Of a stretch of DNA of 64,000 bases, positions 51,449 to 59,540 are shown in pieces. The stretch is taken from the NCBI GenBank assembly GCA_017398045.1, contig JAFQHI010000025.1:124001-188000 (forward strand), in the 5' to 3' direction. The position numbers and the translations under genes were made by a program. Each line of letters begins with the position of its first letter. Position 1 is the stretch's first letter. Source of the DNA: Alistipes sp. (GTDB taxonomy: Bacteria > Bacteroidota > Bacteroidia > Bacteroidales > Rikenellaceae). The notes under the pieces were generated by a model. That model searched no databases, had not been told where the DNA came from, and was given only the letters and a program-made list of their open reading frames with translations.

Positions 51449-51510
51449 AAAAATTTGATTAAGAGAGGATTGGTTAATAAAAAACTTGCCCTTTATGGCA
51501 AAGCGTCAGA

Positions 51511-51518
51511 CAAAGATA
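51511..51518 (-). promoter_or_regulatory. -7 element for PI-PLC lipoprotein
   Basis: TATCTTTG on the minus strand, about 60 bp upstream of the start codon. The -33 position has no clear TTTG. Confidence 0.6.
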
Positions 51519-51606
51519 GATTTTATATAGTAAGAAAAAAATCGTAATTAAAGAACTTTTCAACTTCGAAAAAAGCCGAAGTGTTACAACGAGCCGTTTT
51601 TTTAGC

Positions 51607-51614
51607 TACTTTTG
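51607..51614 (+). promoter_or_regulatory. -7 element of almost leaderless exonuclease gene
   Basis: TACTTTTG ends 8 bases before ATG 51623, so transcription should begin at or within a few bases of the start codon. The -33 side is weak. Confidence 0.55.
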
Positions 51615-51622
51615 TCCGCACG

Positions 51623-52117
51623 ATGGAGAACTTTGCAGCCATAGACTTTGAGACGGCCAACGGCGCGCGCTCGAGCGTCTGCTCGGTGGGTGTGGTCGTG
51701 GTGCGCGAGGGGGAGGTCGTGGACCGCTTCTACAGCCTCATCCGCCCCGAACCGGACTACTACGCCTACTTCTGCCAGCGTGTGCATGGTCTTTCGCGGC
51801 GCGATACTTGCAACGCTCCCACATTCCCCGAGGTGTGGGCCGAGATCGAAGAGCGCATCTTGGGGCTTCCGCTTGTGGCGCATAATGCCCGCTTCGATGA
51901 GGGGTGTCTTCGAGCCGTCTTCGACTGCTACGGGATGCGCTACCCGGGTTATACGTTTTACGATACGCTGGCTGCATCGCGTCGCACGTTTGGCCGTGCG
52001 CTGGAGAACCACCAGCTCCACACCGTGGCCGATGCGTGCGGATTCTCGCTCGAAGACCACCACCACGCGCTGGCCGATGCCGAGGCGTGTGCCGCCATTG
52101 CGCTGAAAATCCTATAA
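51623..52117 (+). CDS. DnaQ-like 3'-5' exonuclease
   Basis: 164 residues with the DEDDh pattern: AAIDFETANG (D and E, residues 5-14), HNARFDEGCL (about 85-94), and the HHHALADAEACA block near 150. It would remove 3' nucleotides from DNA or RNA, as in the proofreading subunit family. ATG 51623 is chosen because it fits the first conserved strand; an ATG 42 bases upstream precedes the -7 box. An MFS gene follows 12 bp downstream and is probably cotranscribed. Confidence 0.9.
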   Translation: MENFAAIDFETANGARSSVCSVGVVVVREGEVVDRFYSLIRPEPDYYAYFCQRVHGLSRRDTCNAPTFPEVWAEIEERILGLPLVAHNARFDEGCLRAVFDCYGMRYPGYTFYDTLAASRRTFGRALENHQLHTVADACGFSLEDHHHALADAEACAAIALKIL

Positions 52118-52129
52118 AACTGGGATATC

Positions 52130-53317
52130 ATGAATAAGGTTGTGCAAGAAAAATTGTGGAATCGGAACTATTTGAAGGTCTGGAGTGCCAACTTCATGAC
52201 CTTCTTCTCGTTCATGCTCTTAACGCCCCTCTTGCCCCTTTACCTGGCCGATACCTTCTCGGCCGATAAGGAGATGATTGGCTTTGTGCTGTCGGGCTAT
52301 ACGCTCACGGCCCTTTTGATTCGCCCCTTTAGCGGCTATCTCGTCGATACCTTTCCGCGACGTACGGTGTTGCTGGTGAGCTACTTTTTGTTCGCCGCCC
52401 TCTTTGCAGGCTATTTGGTGGCAGGGTCGCTCCTCTTGTTTGCCATTGTCCGCACGCTGCACGGCGCACCCTTCGGGGCAACGACCGTCTCGAACAGCAC
52501 GGTGGCCATTGATGTACTGCACCCCACGCGCCGCGCCGAGGGTATCGGCTACTACGGCCTTTCGAACAACATCGCCACGGCCATCGGCCCTACGGTCGCA
52601 CTCTTGATTTATGGCGTGTGCCACAGCTACGATGTGTTGTTTTGGATTGCCCTGGTGGTCGCCTTCATCGGCTTTGGTATTAACTCGACCCTGGAGCTGA
52701 AACCGCGCCCCAAGGTGGAGGATAAAGCCCCGATTTCGCTCGACCACTTTGTCCTGAAGAAGGGGTGGAGTGCCGGTATCAGCATGGTCGGCTTTGCCAT
52801 CTCGTATGGCATCCTCTCGACCTACCTGGCCATCTATGGCAAGGAGGAGCTGGGCATCACGCAAGGTTCGGGCCTCTTCTTTATGCTGCTTTCGATTGGC
52901 CTGATTCTGTCGCGCCTGGCGGGCGGTCGCACCCTCAGCCGTGGCCTGATTCATCAGAATGCCGCTATCGGTGTTTCGGTGGCTCTGTGTGGCTACCTGC
53001 TCTTTGCCGGTGTGCATCACACCTGGGGATTCTATGGCGCGGCCTTGATTATCGGCCTCGGTAACGGTCACCTCTTCCCCGCCTTCCAGACCATGTTCCT
53101 CAACCTCGGCACCAACGCCCAGCGCGGTACGGCCAACTCTACGTTCCTCGTCTCGTGGGATATCGGCATCGGTATCGGCATCATCCTTGGCGGCTCGATT
53201 GCCGAGCATCTGGGCTATCATGCCGCCTTCTGGGTGGCTGCTGCTGCTAATGCCGTGGCCGTTGCGAACTATTTTCTGGTGACGCACGGGTACTTTGAGC
53301 GTAACCGACTACGGTAA
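52130..53317 (+). CDS. MFS transporter
   Basis: A 395-residue inner-membrane protein with twelve hydrophobic segments and MFS signatures: the first-loop motif SGYLVDTFPRRTVLL (about residues 68-82) and repeated Gly-rich helices (GIGIGIILGGSIAEHLG near 345). It belongs to the arabinose-efflux/SET-like group by overall look. Cargo unknown. It starts 12 bp after the exonuclease gene and is closed by a hairpin terminator. Confidence 0.9.
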   Translation: MNKVVQEKLWNRNYLKVWSANFMTFFSFMLLTPLLPLYLADTFSADKEMIGFVLSGYTLTALLIRPFSGYLVDTFPRRTVLLVSYFLFAALFAGYLVAGSLLLFAIVRTLHGAPFGATTVSNSTVAIDVLHPTRRAEGIGYYGLSNNIATAIGPTVALLIYGVCHSYDVLFWIALVVAFIGFGINSTLELKPRPKVEDKAPISLDHFVLKKGWSAGISMVGFAISYGILSTYLAIYGKEELGITQGSGLFFMLLSIGLILSRLAGGRTLSRGLIHQNAAIGVSVALCGYLLFAGVHHTWGFYGAALIIGLGNGHLFPAFQTMFLNLGTNAQRGTANSTFLVSWDIGIGIGIILGGSIAEHLGYHAAFWVAAAANAVAVANYFLVTHGYFERNRLR

Positions 53318-53351
53318 AGAGAATTAAATTTAGAATTTAGAATTCAGAATG

Positions 53352-53373
53352 AGGAGCTTTGGCTCCTTTTTTT
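53352..53373 (+). terminator. Terminator after MFS gene
   Basis: AGGAGC (53352-53357), loop TTTG, GCTCCT (53362-53367), then a run of T. Confidence 0.8.
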
Positions 53374-53496
53374 GTGCCAGGTTGAAGGTAATTAAGGGCG
53401 ACTAAAGGTGATTAAAGGAAACTAAAGGAAACTAAAGGAAACTAAAGGAAATCTTTTGCAACCCTTAATAACCTTTAATGTCCTTTAACACAAACA

Positions 53497-53525
53497 AGCG
53501 CGGGCAGCTCAATGCTACCCGCGCT
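53497..53525. terminator. Hairpin downstream of malQ
   Basis: AGCGCGGG (53497-53504) pairs with CCCGCGCT (53518-53525). On the minus strand the T-run is only partial, so its terminator strength is uncertain. Confidence 0.55.
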
Positions 53526-53567
53526 GGTCTTAATTTTTAATTCTAAATTCTGAATTTTGAATTTGTC

Positions 53568-56033
53568 TTATCGTCCGCTTTCGGCAATCTTGCGGCGGAT
53601 CATGGCGTTCATGTCATCCGCAGCGAGCAGCTCCTCCAGGGTCATGTGCATACGGTAACGCCAGTAGTGGCGCGAGTTGGCCGGCACATTGATACGCTCC
53701 TCGTTGGGGTTCTCGCGGCGCAGCTTGCCATCCATAGCGACCCAATCCTGCCAGGGCAGAATCGTGAGCATGGCGGGCGACTTGAGGTGTTGCTCCACAA
53801 TCAGCTCGCAAATCCACGGCTCGCAATAGTAGGGAGCCTCGCCCCAGGCACCCAGCACCTGGTTGTAGAAACGCTGCGAGAGGGCGCGGTCCTCCTCCCA
53901 CCAAGCACGCACGGGGTTCATGTCGTGGGTCGAGGTGGTGCAAACCGAGAGGTAGGGGTAGTGCTGCGTAGCACCAAACTCTACGCTCGGGTCTTTGGGC
54001 ATACGCTGAATCTCGAGCGAGAGAATCTGCTCGCCCTCCATCACGGCAGGTACGCAGTGGGGAATCATACCGAGGTCCTCACCACACACCAGCATACCCG
54101 TAGCCTCGATCAGCGCGGGGAGCTTGCGCATCGCCTCGCCATACCAGAAGTCGTTGTGGCGGTAGTAGAAGAAGTCGTTGTAGAGGTGGTTGTAGGCATC
54201 CTTCTGGTCCTGCGACAGGTTCTTGTAGCACTCGCTCGACTGCGACGAGATACGCGGATGGTAGTGGCCGGGATTGTACTTATCCTCGATGAAGAGGACG
54301 TTATCCGTCATCGAAATCGGTGCCGTGTGCCAATCCTTGTTGAACCAGAAACCATAGGAGCGAATCTCCTCCTCGGAGAAGGGCAGGGCAGGGTTGAAGC
54401 GACCCAGGAGGGCATTGACAGCCTCCAGGGGTACCTCCCAGATGCGGAAGAAGCCCAGGATGTGGTCGATGCGGTAGGCATCGAAGTACTCGGCCATCTT
54501 CACGAAGCGCGCCTTCCACCAGGCAAAGCCGTCCTCGGCCATCTTCTGCCAATTGTAGGTCGGGAAGCCCCAGTTCTGACCCATCACCGAGAAATCATCG
54601 GGCGGAGCACCCGCCGACGAGTCCATGTTGAAGAGTTCGGGATAGACCCAGGCATCGACGCTCGTGCGCGAGATACCAATCGGAATATCGCCCTTCAGCA
54701 CCACGCCGCGCGAGTGGGCGTAGTCGCGCACCTTGCGCAGCTGACGGTCGAGGTGGAACTGCACGAAGTGGTTGTAGGCCACCTCCTCGGGGTGAGTAGC
54801 CTCATACTCGGCAGCCTTCTCGGGCGTGTAGTCGGCCCACTTGCCCCACTCCTTGAAGTCGGGGGTCGAGTAGGCATCGCGCAGGGCGCAGAAGACCGCG
54901 TAGGGGCGCAGCCAATGCTCGTTCGAGGCCATGAAGGCCTTGAACTCCTTCGAGGCGAAGCACTTCTTGCCCTCCTGCAGATAGAGTGCGCGGAGGTACT
55001 CGTTCTTCGTATTATTGACCTGCTCGTAGTCGATTTCGGCGAGGGCATTCAGCTCGCGGCCCAACTGCTCGAAGCGGGCTGCCGCCTTCTTGTCTTTGAG
55101 TTTGCCCACATCCGGCAGGTGCAGGAACTGCGGGTGCAGGGCGAAGGTCGAGTTGGCGTTGTAGGGGTAGGAGTCCTGCCAGGTGCCGGTCATCGTCGTA
55201 TCGTTCACGGGCAGAATCTGGATAATCGACTGACCCGTCGAGGCGGCCCAATCAATCATCAGCTTCAGGTCGTTGAACTCGCCCACACCGAAGCTGTCGT
55301 TCGAGCGCAGGGCAAAGACCGGAATGGCTACACCGGCACCGCGCCAGGGATTCATGTGGAAGCGGGGACGCAGCGAGTCAATTACCACGCACTCGCCCTC
55401 CTTCAACGGACGGTCGAAGAAGTTGTTCTCACCGGCCTCCCAAGCCACGGTTTCACCCGATGCGGTATCGACAATGACGAACTTGTAGGTAAAGGGGGTC
55501 GAGAGCTTCTCGCGCGGAATGTGGGCCGTCCATACGGGGGCCTCCGAGTCGCTCATCACCACGCCCTTCTTGACCTCCCAGTTGCCCAGCACCTTCTGGT
55601 CGCCCACCAGGACAACCTGCTGCGTGGAGCGAACCACGGGAATCTCGGCGCGAATCATCACCTCGTCGGCCGACAGCGGGGTAGCCTTCTTCGTCTTCGG
55701 GCGGGCAAAGACACCCTCGGTGAACATCGACGAGCGGAACGAACGATCCGAGGGCATATCGTGCCAACGGTCGTAGAGCGCAATGGCGGTCACACCTTTG
55801 TCGGTCGTGAGGGTGTGGCCCTTTCCCCACTCCTTGCGCAGCAGCTCTTCGCCACGACGCAACTCATAGTGGTAGTGAATCGTGCGAGTCGAAGCGGCAG
55901 TCTTGTGGCTACACTCCCAGATGTTGCCCCCGATGTAGCGCATCGGTTCCACCTTGGGACGTGCGCCATCCACCACGAGCATCAGCTCCTCGCCATAGAC
56001 CGTCGCGTACTCTAATCTGAATTTAATGGTCAT
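53568..56033 (-). CDS. malQ: 4-alpha-glucanotransferase with starch-binding domains
   Basis: Amylomaltase that disproportionates maltodextrins in the cytoplasm. With ATG 56033 the protein has 821 residues. Two N-terminal CBM20-like modules (the first starting KFRLEYATVYGEELMLVV, the second around VQVVLVGDQKVLGNWE-like sequence) precede a GH77 barrel with AYRIDHILGFFRIWEVP (nucleophile Asp), CGEDLGMIP (acid/base Glu) and STHDMNPVR (Asp). This two-CBM arrangement is common in Bacteroidota and plants. A frame running further upstream crosses the promoter and is rejected. Confidence 0.95.
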   Translation of the reverse strand: MTIKFRLEYATVYGEELMLVVDGARPKVEPMRYIGGNIWECSHKTAASTRTIHYHYELRRGEELLRKEWGKGHTLTTDKGVTAIALYDRWHDMPSDRSFRSSMFTEGVFARPKTKKATPLSADEVMIRAEIPVVRSTQQVVLVGDQKVLGNWEVKKGVVMSDSEAPVWTAHIPREKLSTPFTYKFVIVDTASGETVAWEAGENNFFDRPLKEGECVVIDSLRPRFHMNPWRGAGVAIPVFALRSNDSFGVGEFNDLKLMIDWAASTGQSIIQILPVNDTTMTGTWQDSYPYNANSTFALHPQFLHLPDVGKLKDKKAAARFEQLGRELNALAEIDYEQVNNTKNEYLRALYLQEGKKCFASKEFKAFMASNEHWLRPYAVFCALRDAYSTPDFKEWGKWADYTPEKAAEYEATHPEEVAYNHFVQFHLDRQLRKVRDYAHSRGVVLKGDIPIGISRTSVDAWVYPELFNMDSSAGAPPDDFSVMGQNWGFPTYNWQKMAEDGFAWWKARFVKMAEYFDAYRIDHILGFFRIWEVPLEAVNALLGRFNPALPFSEEEIRSYGFWFNKDWHTAPISMTDNVLFIEDKYNPGHYHPRISSQSSECYKNLSQDQKDAYNHLYNDFFYYRHNDFWYGEAMRKLPALIEATGMLVCGEDLGMIPHCVPAVMEGEQILSLEIQRMPKDPSVEFGATQHYPYLSVCTTSTHDMNPVRAWWEEDRALSQRFYNQVLGAWGEAPYYCEPWICELIVEQHLKSPAMLTILPWQDWVAMDGKLRRENPNEERINVPANSRHYWRYRMHMTLEELLAADDMNAMIRRKIAESGR

Positions 56034-56106
56034 TTTCGTTATCTTTTTTATGTTAGTTTGTTTCGCATCATTTGAGGCGTTTCGGCTCGGAAACAATTCC
56101 TCTATA

Positions 56107-56114
56107 CAAAGATA
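56107..56114 (-). promoter_or_regulatory. -7 element for malQ
   Basis: TATCTTTG on the minus strand, about 75 bp upstream of ATG 56033. A -33 TTTG is not evident. Confidence 0.55.
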
Positions 56115-56210
56115 ACGAATTTTTGGAGCGATAAGCGTTCGTCGTGCCATTTTTATGCCGAATGGTCGTATTCGACCGACGAATGGCCAAAATCGCTCCA
56201 AACACGGCAA

Positions 56211-56238
56211 AAAAATCCCCGCAACGAAAGTTGCGGGG
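56211..56238 (-). terminator. Terminator after CotH lipoprotein gene
   Basis: A 9 bp stem (CCCCGCAAC at 56217-56225 with GTTGCGGGG at 56230-56238) with a GAAA loop, followed on the minus strand by a long T-run. Confidence 0.88.
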
Positions 56239-56262
56239 AGTGAAAGTGTATGAAGTGATTTT

Positions 56263-59094
56263 TTACTTCGTGCTGCTGCTGTAGCTCTTGCTCGGCCAGG
56301 TCTGGCTCGAAACGTAGCTCATGCCGTTGATGCGTTCGTTCAGCATATTCATCAGGTTCTCGCAGGCAGCCTCGAATTCCATCGCCTCGTCACCGCAGTA
56401 ACCGCGAGTTGCCAGCGACTGTGAGTACGAGCCACCAATGCCGTAGAGCGTACCACGGTGGTTCGAATTCATTGACTTGTTGTCGAGGAACCAAATATCG
56501 TCGTTTACGTCAGCCGACTTGGCAATCTTCTGGGCCATTGTCGGAATCGTAGCGGCGTAGGCTTGCAAAGCACCCATCACGGCATTCCAACGCTGGGCGG
56601 CAAGGGCCTTAAACTCGGCATTCTTCACCAACATCGGATACCAGAGGTAGCTCTCATCTACCGTCGAGGTGAACAACGATGATGTCTTGTATTGCGTCGT
56701 CGGGTAGCCCGAACGTCTGTGGTACAGACTTGCCTTTTCAAGCATCGACTTCGTGTAGCTGTAGCTCTTCTCCGAGTAGCCGCTTACGGGCAGCGTATTC
56801 CAGTCGAAATCCCACAGCGGGCCGGCCGAAATGATGCCGTTGTTAATGTTCATATAGCAGCTCTTCGGTTGTGAGGTCTCGCTGTTCATCATCAACTCCT
56901 GAACGAGCCAGTAATCGACGAACGAAGCCAAATCCATCTTGTCAAAGGCGGTATCGTAGCTACCTGCATAGAGGTTATCCTCCACGCCGCGCACGAAGTC
57001 CTGTACATAGTTACGGATTACGCTCGACGAGTTGCCGTCCTGATCCAGGTCATCCTTGAAGATGAAGGGGATGTAGTTGGCCGTGTAGAACCAGCAGTCG
57101 CCCGAACCGGTACTCATCAGGTTATTCGAGTTGTCGTCCTCGATGGCATCGTCGTTCTCCAGCAGGTAGCCGTAGTCGGCTGCGTTGCCCGAGAAAGCGT
57201 CGTCCTTGTCATACGGGTCGTTGATGTCGAGACGACCACCGTCAATCTTGATTTGCTCGCAGAGGTAGTAGTTACCAACGTGTACGCCGTTGTAAACCAG
57301 CTCGACGTGCTGACCCGAGGGGTTCCATGCCATACCGTCACCCAGCGTCTGCTTGAAGACCTTGGCCAGGCCGAAGGCCACCTCGTTACGCATCAGCGTG
57401 CGGTCCTTCCAGTTGGCGAGCAGTACCCAACGCTTGTGGGCGGGCATACCCAGCACACCGCTCTTGGCGTCGAGCTTCACGGCAAAGGCCTTCTTGGGCA
57501 TCTGCTGCGTTACGTTACCGCGCACGCGGGTCGAGGCCATAATCGGGCTTTCAACCACGGCACCACCCTTGTCGGTCACGGCCGGCGTGCCGTCTGCGTT
57601 GTAAACCATGAAGTTGTCGCTACCATCCTCGGTCATCGGCCAGTCGGCATCTTTCGGTACCCACTTGGCCTGCGTTGCCAAATACCAGGCCTCACTTGCC
57701 AACTTGTAGTCGTTGTTCAGCTCCTCCGAGGTCGCATCCGTCACCTGGTTGACCACCACTACCGGCAGACCGGTGTTGGTCAGTTCGAGGTTATAGACAT
57801 AGGCATCACCGCTCGTGGGGTTCACTACGCCGATTTGTTTCACGCCCGTGAAATCTACCTCGTTCACGCCGTCGATTTCAACGCCCGTGTCGGTCATCAC
57901 CACGGCACCCTCGGCCACCTCGAAGGTCGGCACGAGCTTGCGGTTGTTCAGGTAGGGGATATAGAGCGTAATCGTCTTGTTCTCCTCATCGATGGTTGCA
58001 GCCTTCTCGGTTACCTCACGACCCTTCGTGGTCACACCGTCGAGATACAGCTCACGACCCAGAATCTTGCCCGGATTCTTGGCAACCTCAAACTTGAAGC
58101 TCTTAAGCGTCAGGTCGATTTCGGTTACTTCGGGGTCCGGCTCCGGCTCAATCGGCTCGGCCGGCTCGATGTCCTCAATCACCAAATCGGCTACCGAAGC
58201 GAGTGTAAGGGTGTAGTTACCAACCAAATTGGGCGTATAGTTGGCTTTTGAGGTTCGCTTGAGCGTAGCAATATGCTTGTCGGTGCGAATCGTGAATTTG
58301 ATAATGTCACCATTCTTAACATTGGGGCCTACGGTTAGATAGGTCACAACAGTCGTGTTCGCACTCAAAGTCGGAGCATCCGTAATCTGCAACGTAATGG
58401 CATTCGAACCCTCGGTTTCGGTCCACGATGTGATGGCATAGTTCGTGCCTGTGGTCAGGTCGAAGGTGAAATCACCGACAATCTGGCGAGGTTGGCCGTC
58501 AGCGGTCGTTACCTCCATCGTAAGAGCCTCCAACTTGTCACCCTCCAACACGGTGCCGGTGGCATTGATACGCGGAGAAATGAAGGTTATGATGTTTTTG
58601 AAGGTGAATTTCGACCCGCTGAGCGACCACGATTCATAGGTTCCGACTTTGTAGTCGTAACCCAATACGCGGCTGGTCGTGCTATAGTCCTGCTTGGTGG
58701 GGAGGTTACCCTTCACGGCCGTTTGCTTGCTGTTGTTGTTGTCTGCGCTGTAAGGATAGTAGGCATACTTGGGCGACGAGAAGAGCGTGGCACCCGAGAA
58801 GTAGGTGGTGGCCGCATCCTTGTACTTGTTCGTACTCGTGAACTTCTTGTTCGTCAGGCGCGTGCCATAGACACCGATACTCTCTTTCGGTGCCCACCAG
58901 AGCGAAATACCGCCCTCTTCCGTGTCGTAGATGGTGGAACGGGTTCCGGTTTCGGCATCAATCATGTCGGGCAGTACGACAGTTGATTCGATAGTTTCAA
59001 ACGAATCCTTCGCGGTTTCGTCCTTACTACACGATGTGAAAAAACACATCGCCAGTGCTGTACATAACAGCACCAAAATTCTCTCTTTTTTCAT
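56263..59094 (-). CDS. Lipoprotein with fimbrillin-like and CotH-kinase domains
   Basis: 943 residues from ATG 59094. It has a lipoprotein signal (CFFTSCSKDE, Cys22), a fimbrillin-like N-terminal domain (residues 30-320; TRSTIYDTEEGG, KYAYYPYSA), and a Pro/Glu-rich linker (EPAEPIEPEPDPEVTE), followed by beta-sandwich repeats. A CotH-type domain lies at about residues 470-790, with GMPAHKRWVLLANWKDRTLMRNE-like sequence, YLCEQIKIDGGRLDI and a FDWNTLP motif. CotH proteins are atypical kinases of spore coats, and in Bacteroidota they occur at the surface with an unknown role. Frame continues upstream, but the signal peptide fixes the start. Confidence 0.88.
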   Translation of the reverse strand: MKKERILVLLCTALAMCFFTSCSKDETAKDSFETIESTVVLPDMIDAETGTRSTIYDTEEGGISLWWAPKESIGVYGTRLTNKKFTSTNKYKDAATTYFSGATLFSSPKYAYYPYSADNNNSKQTAVKGNLPTKQDYSTTSRVLGYDYKVGTYESWSLSGSKFTFKNIITFISPRINATGTVLEGDKLEALTMEVTTADGQPRQIVGDFTFDLTTGTNYAITSWTETEGSNAITLQITDAPTLSANTTVVTYLTVGPNVKNGDIIKFTIRTDKHIATLKRTSKANYTPNLVGNYTLTLASVADLVIEDIEPAEPIEPEPDPEVTEIDLTLKSFKFEVAKNPGKILGRELYLDGVTTKGREVTEKAATIDEENKTITLYIPYLNNRKLVPTFEVAEGAVVMTDTGVEIDGVNEVDFTGVKQIGVVNPTSGDAYVYNLELTNTGLPVVVVNQVTDATSEELNNDYKLASEAWYLATQAKWVPKDADWPMTEDGSDNFMVYNADGTPAVTDKGGAVVESPIMASTRVRGNVTQQMPKKAFAVKLDAKSGVLGMPAHKRWVLLANWKDRTLMRNEVAFGLAKVFKQTLGDGMAWNPSGQHVELVYNGVHVGNYYLCEQIKIDGGRLDINDPYDKDDAFSGNAADYGYLLENDDAIEDDNSNNLMSTGSGDCWFYTANYIPFIFKDDLDQDGNSSSVIRNYVQDFVRGVEDNLYAGSYDTAFDKMDLASFVDYWLVQELMMNSETSQPKSCYMNINNGIISAGPLWDFDWNTLPVSGYSEKSYSYTKSMLEKASLYHRRSGYPTTQYKTSSLFTSTVDESYLWYPMLVKNAEFKALAAQRWNAVMGALQAYAATIPTMAQKIAKSADVNDDIWFLDNKSMNSNHRGTLYGIGGSYSQSLATRGYCGDEAMEFEAACENLMNMLNERINGMSYVSSQTWPSKSYSSSTK

Positions 59095-59217
59095 AATGTT
59101 TTGGTTTGGATTGGTGTAAAAATTGGGTGTTATTCTCTCTCCTTGATTGGTCGATTTGTGGGGACAAATCCACCAAATTTTATCCAAAAATTTACTACTT
59201 GGTTCAAACCTGTATGA

Positions 59218-59249
59218 CAAATATAGTATAAAATTTATCATTAACCAAA
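59218..59249 (-). promoter_or_regulatory. -33/-7 promoter for CotH lipoprotein
   Basis: On the minus strand, TTTG (59249-59246) and TATATTTG (59225-59218) are 20 bp apart. The leader would be about 117 nt. Confidence 0.7.
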
Positions 59250-59354
59250 AAATGAGTACAAAAAATTAACTTTTTGGTCGTTTTCACGTTCAATCGCTAA
59301 TTTTTGGTCAATTTTTCCGGTGCTGTTTTTGAGGGATTTCGGACGATGTTACGA

Positions 59355-59460
59355 GAAGGGTTGCTAAAGGGTTGCTAAAGGGTTGCTAAAGGGTGCTAAA
59401 GGGTGCTAAAGGGTGCTAAAGGTGGTCCCTTAAGAAACTTTAAGCTCCCTTAAGTCTCTT
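59355..59460. repeat. Palindromic repeat array, copy 8
   Basis: Three 11 nt units GGTTGCTAAAG are followed by three 10 nt units GGTGCTAAAG, then a pyrimidine arm with CCCTTAAG and CTTTAAG units. It is the cleanest tandem copy in the window. Confidence 0.85.
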
Positions 59461-59482
59461 TATCGCGCTCTTCACTCTCCTC

Positions 59483-59529
59483 TAAAAACAAACCAGCCTG
59501 CGACCGAAATCGCAGGCTGGTTGTTTAGA
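59483..59529. terminator. Terminator for fimbrillin/PI-PLC-like lipoprotein gene
   Basis: A 13 bp perfect stem (59491-59503 with 59510-59522) with a CCGAAA loop, extended outwards by CTCTAAA-like and TTTAGAG pairs. On the minus strand it is followed by TTTGTTTTTA. Confidence 0.88.
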
Positions 59530-59540
59530 GGAGAAATGAT

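Larger units (their letters stand above)
53326..53565. repeat. AT-rich inverted repeats enclosing palindromic array copy 7
   Basis: TTTAGAATTTAGAATTCAGAAT (22 bases, at 53332-53350 in part) on the left is mirrored by AATTCTGAATTTTG-like sequence at 53529-53565. Between them lie a terminator hairpin (53352-53373), a family repeat array with ATTAAGG/ACTAAAGG units and pyrimidine arms (53385-53485), and a second hairpin (53497-53525). It fills the gap between convergent MFS and malQ genes. Confidence 0.75.
59095..59540. other. Intergenic region with CotH promoter, repeats and terminator
   Basis: The stretch holds the CotH promoter (59218-59249, minus strand), palindromic array copy 8 (59355-59460) and a hairpin terminator (59483-59529). 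Between 59250 and 59350 there are repeated ATTTTTGGTC-like words but no credible gene. Confidence 0.65.

Noticed and set aside
59355..59400. CRISPR-like tandem repeat
   Set aside because: Units are only 10-11 nt with no spacers of constant length and no cas genes; it belongs to the intergenic palindromic family.
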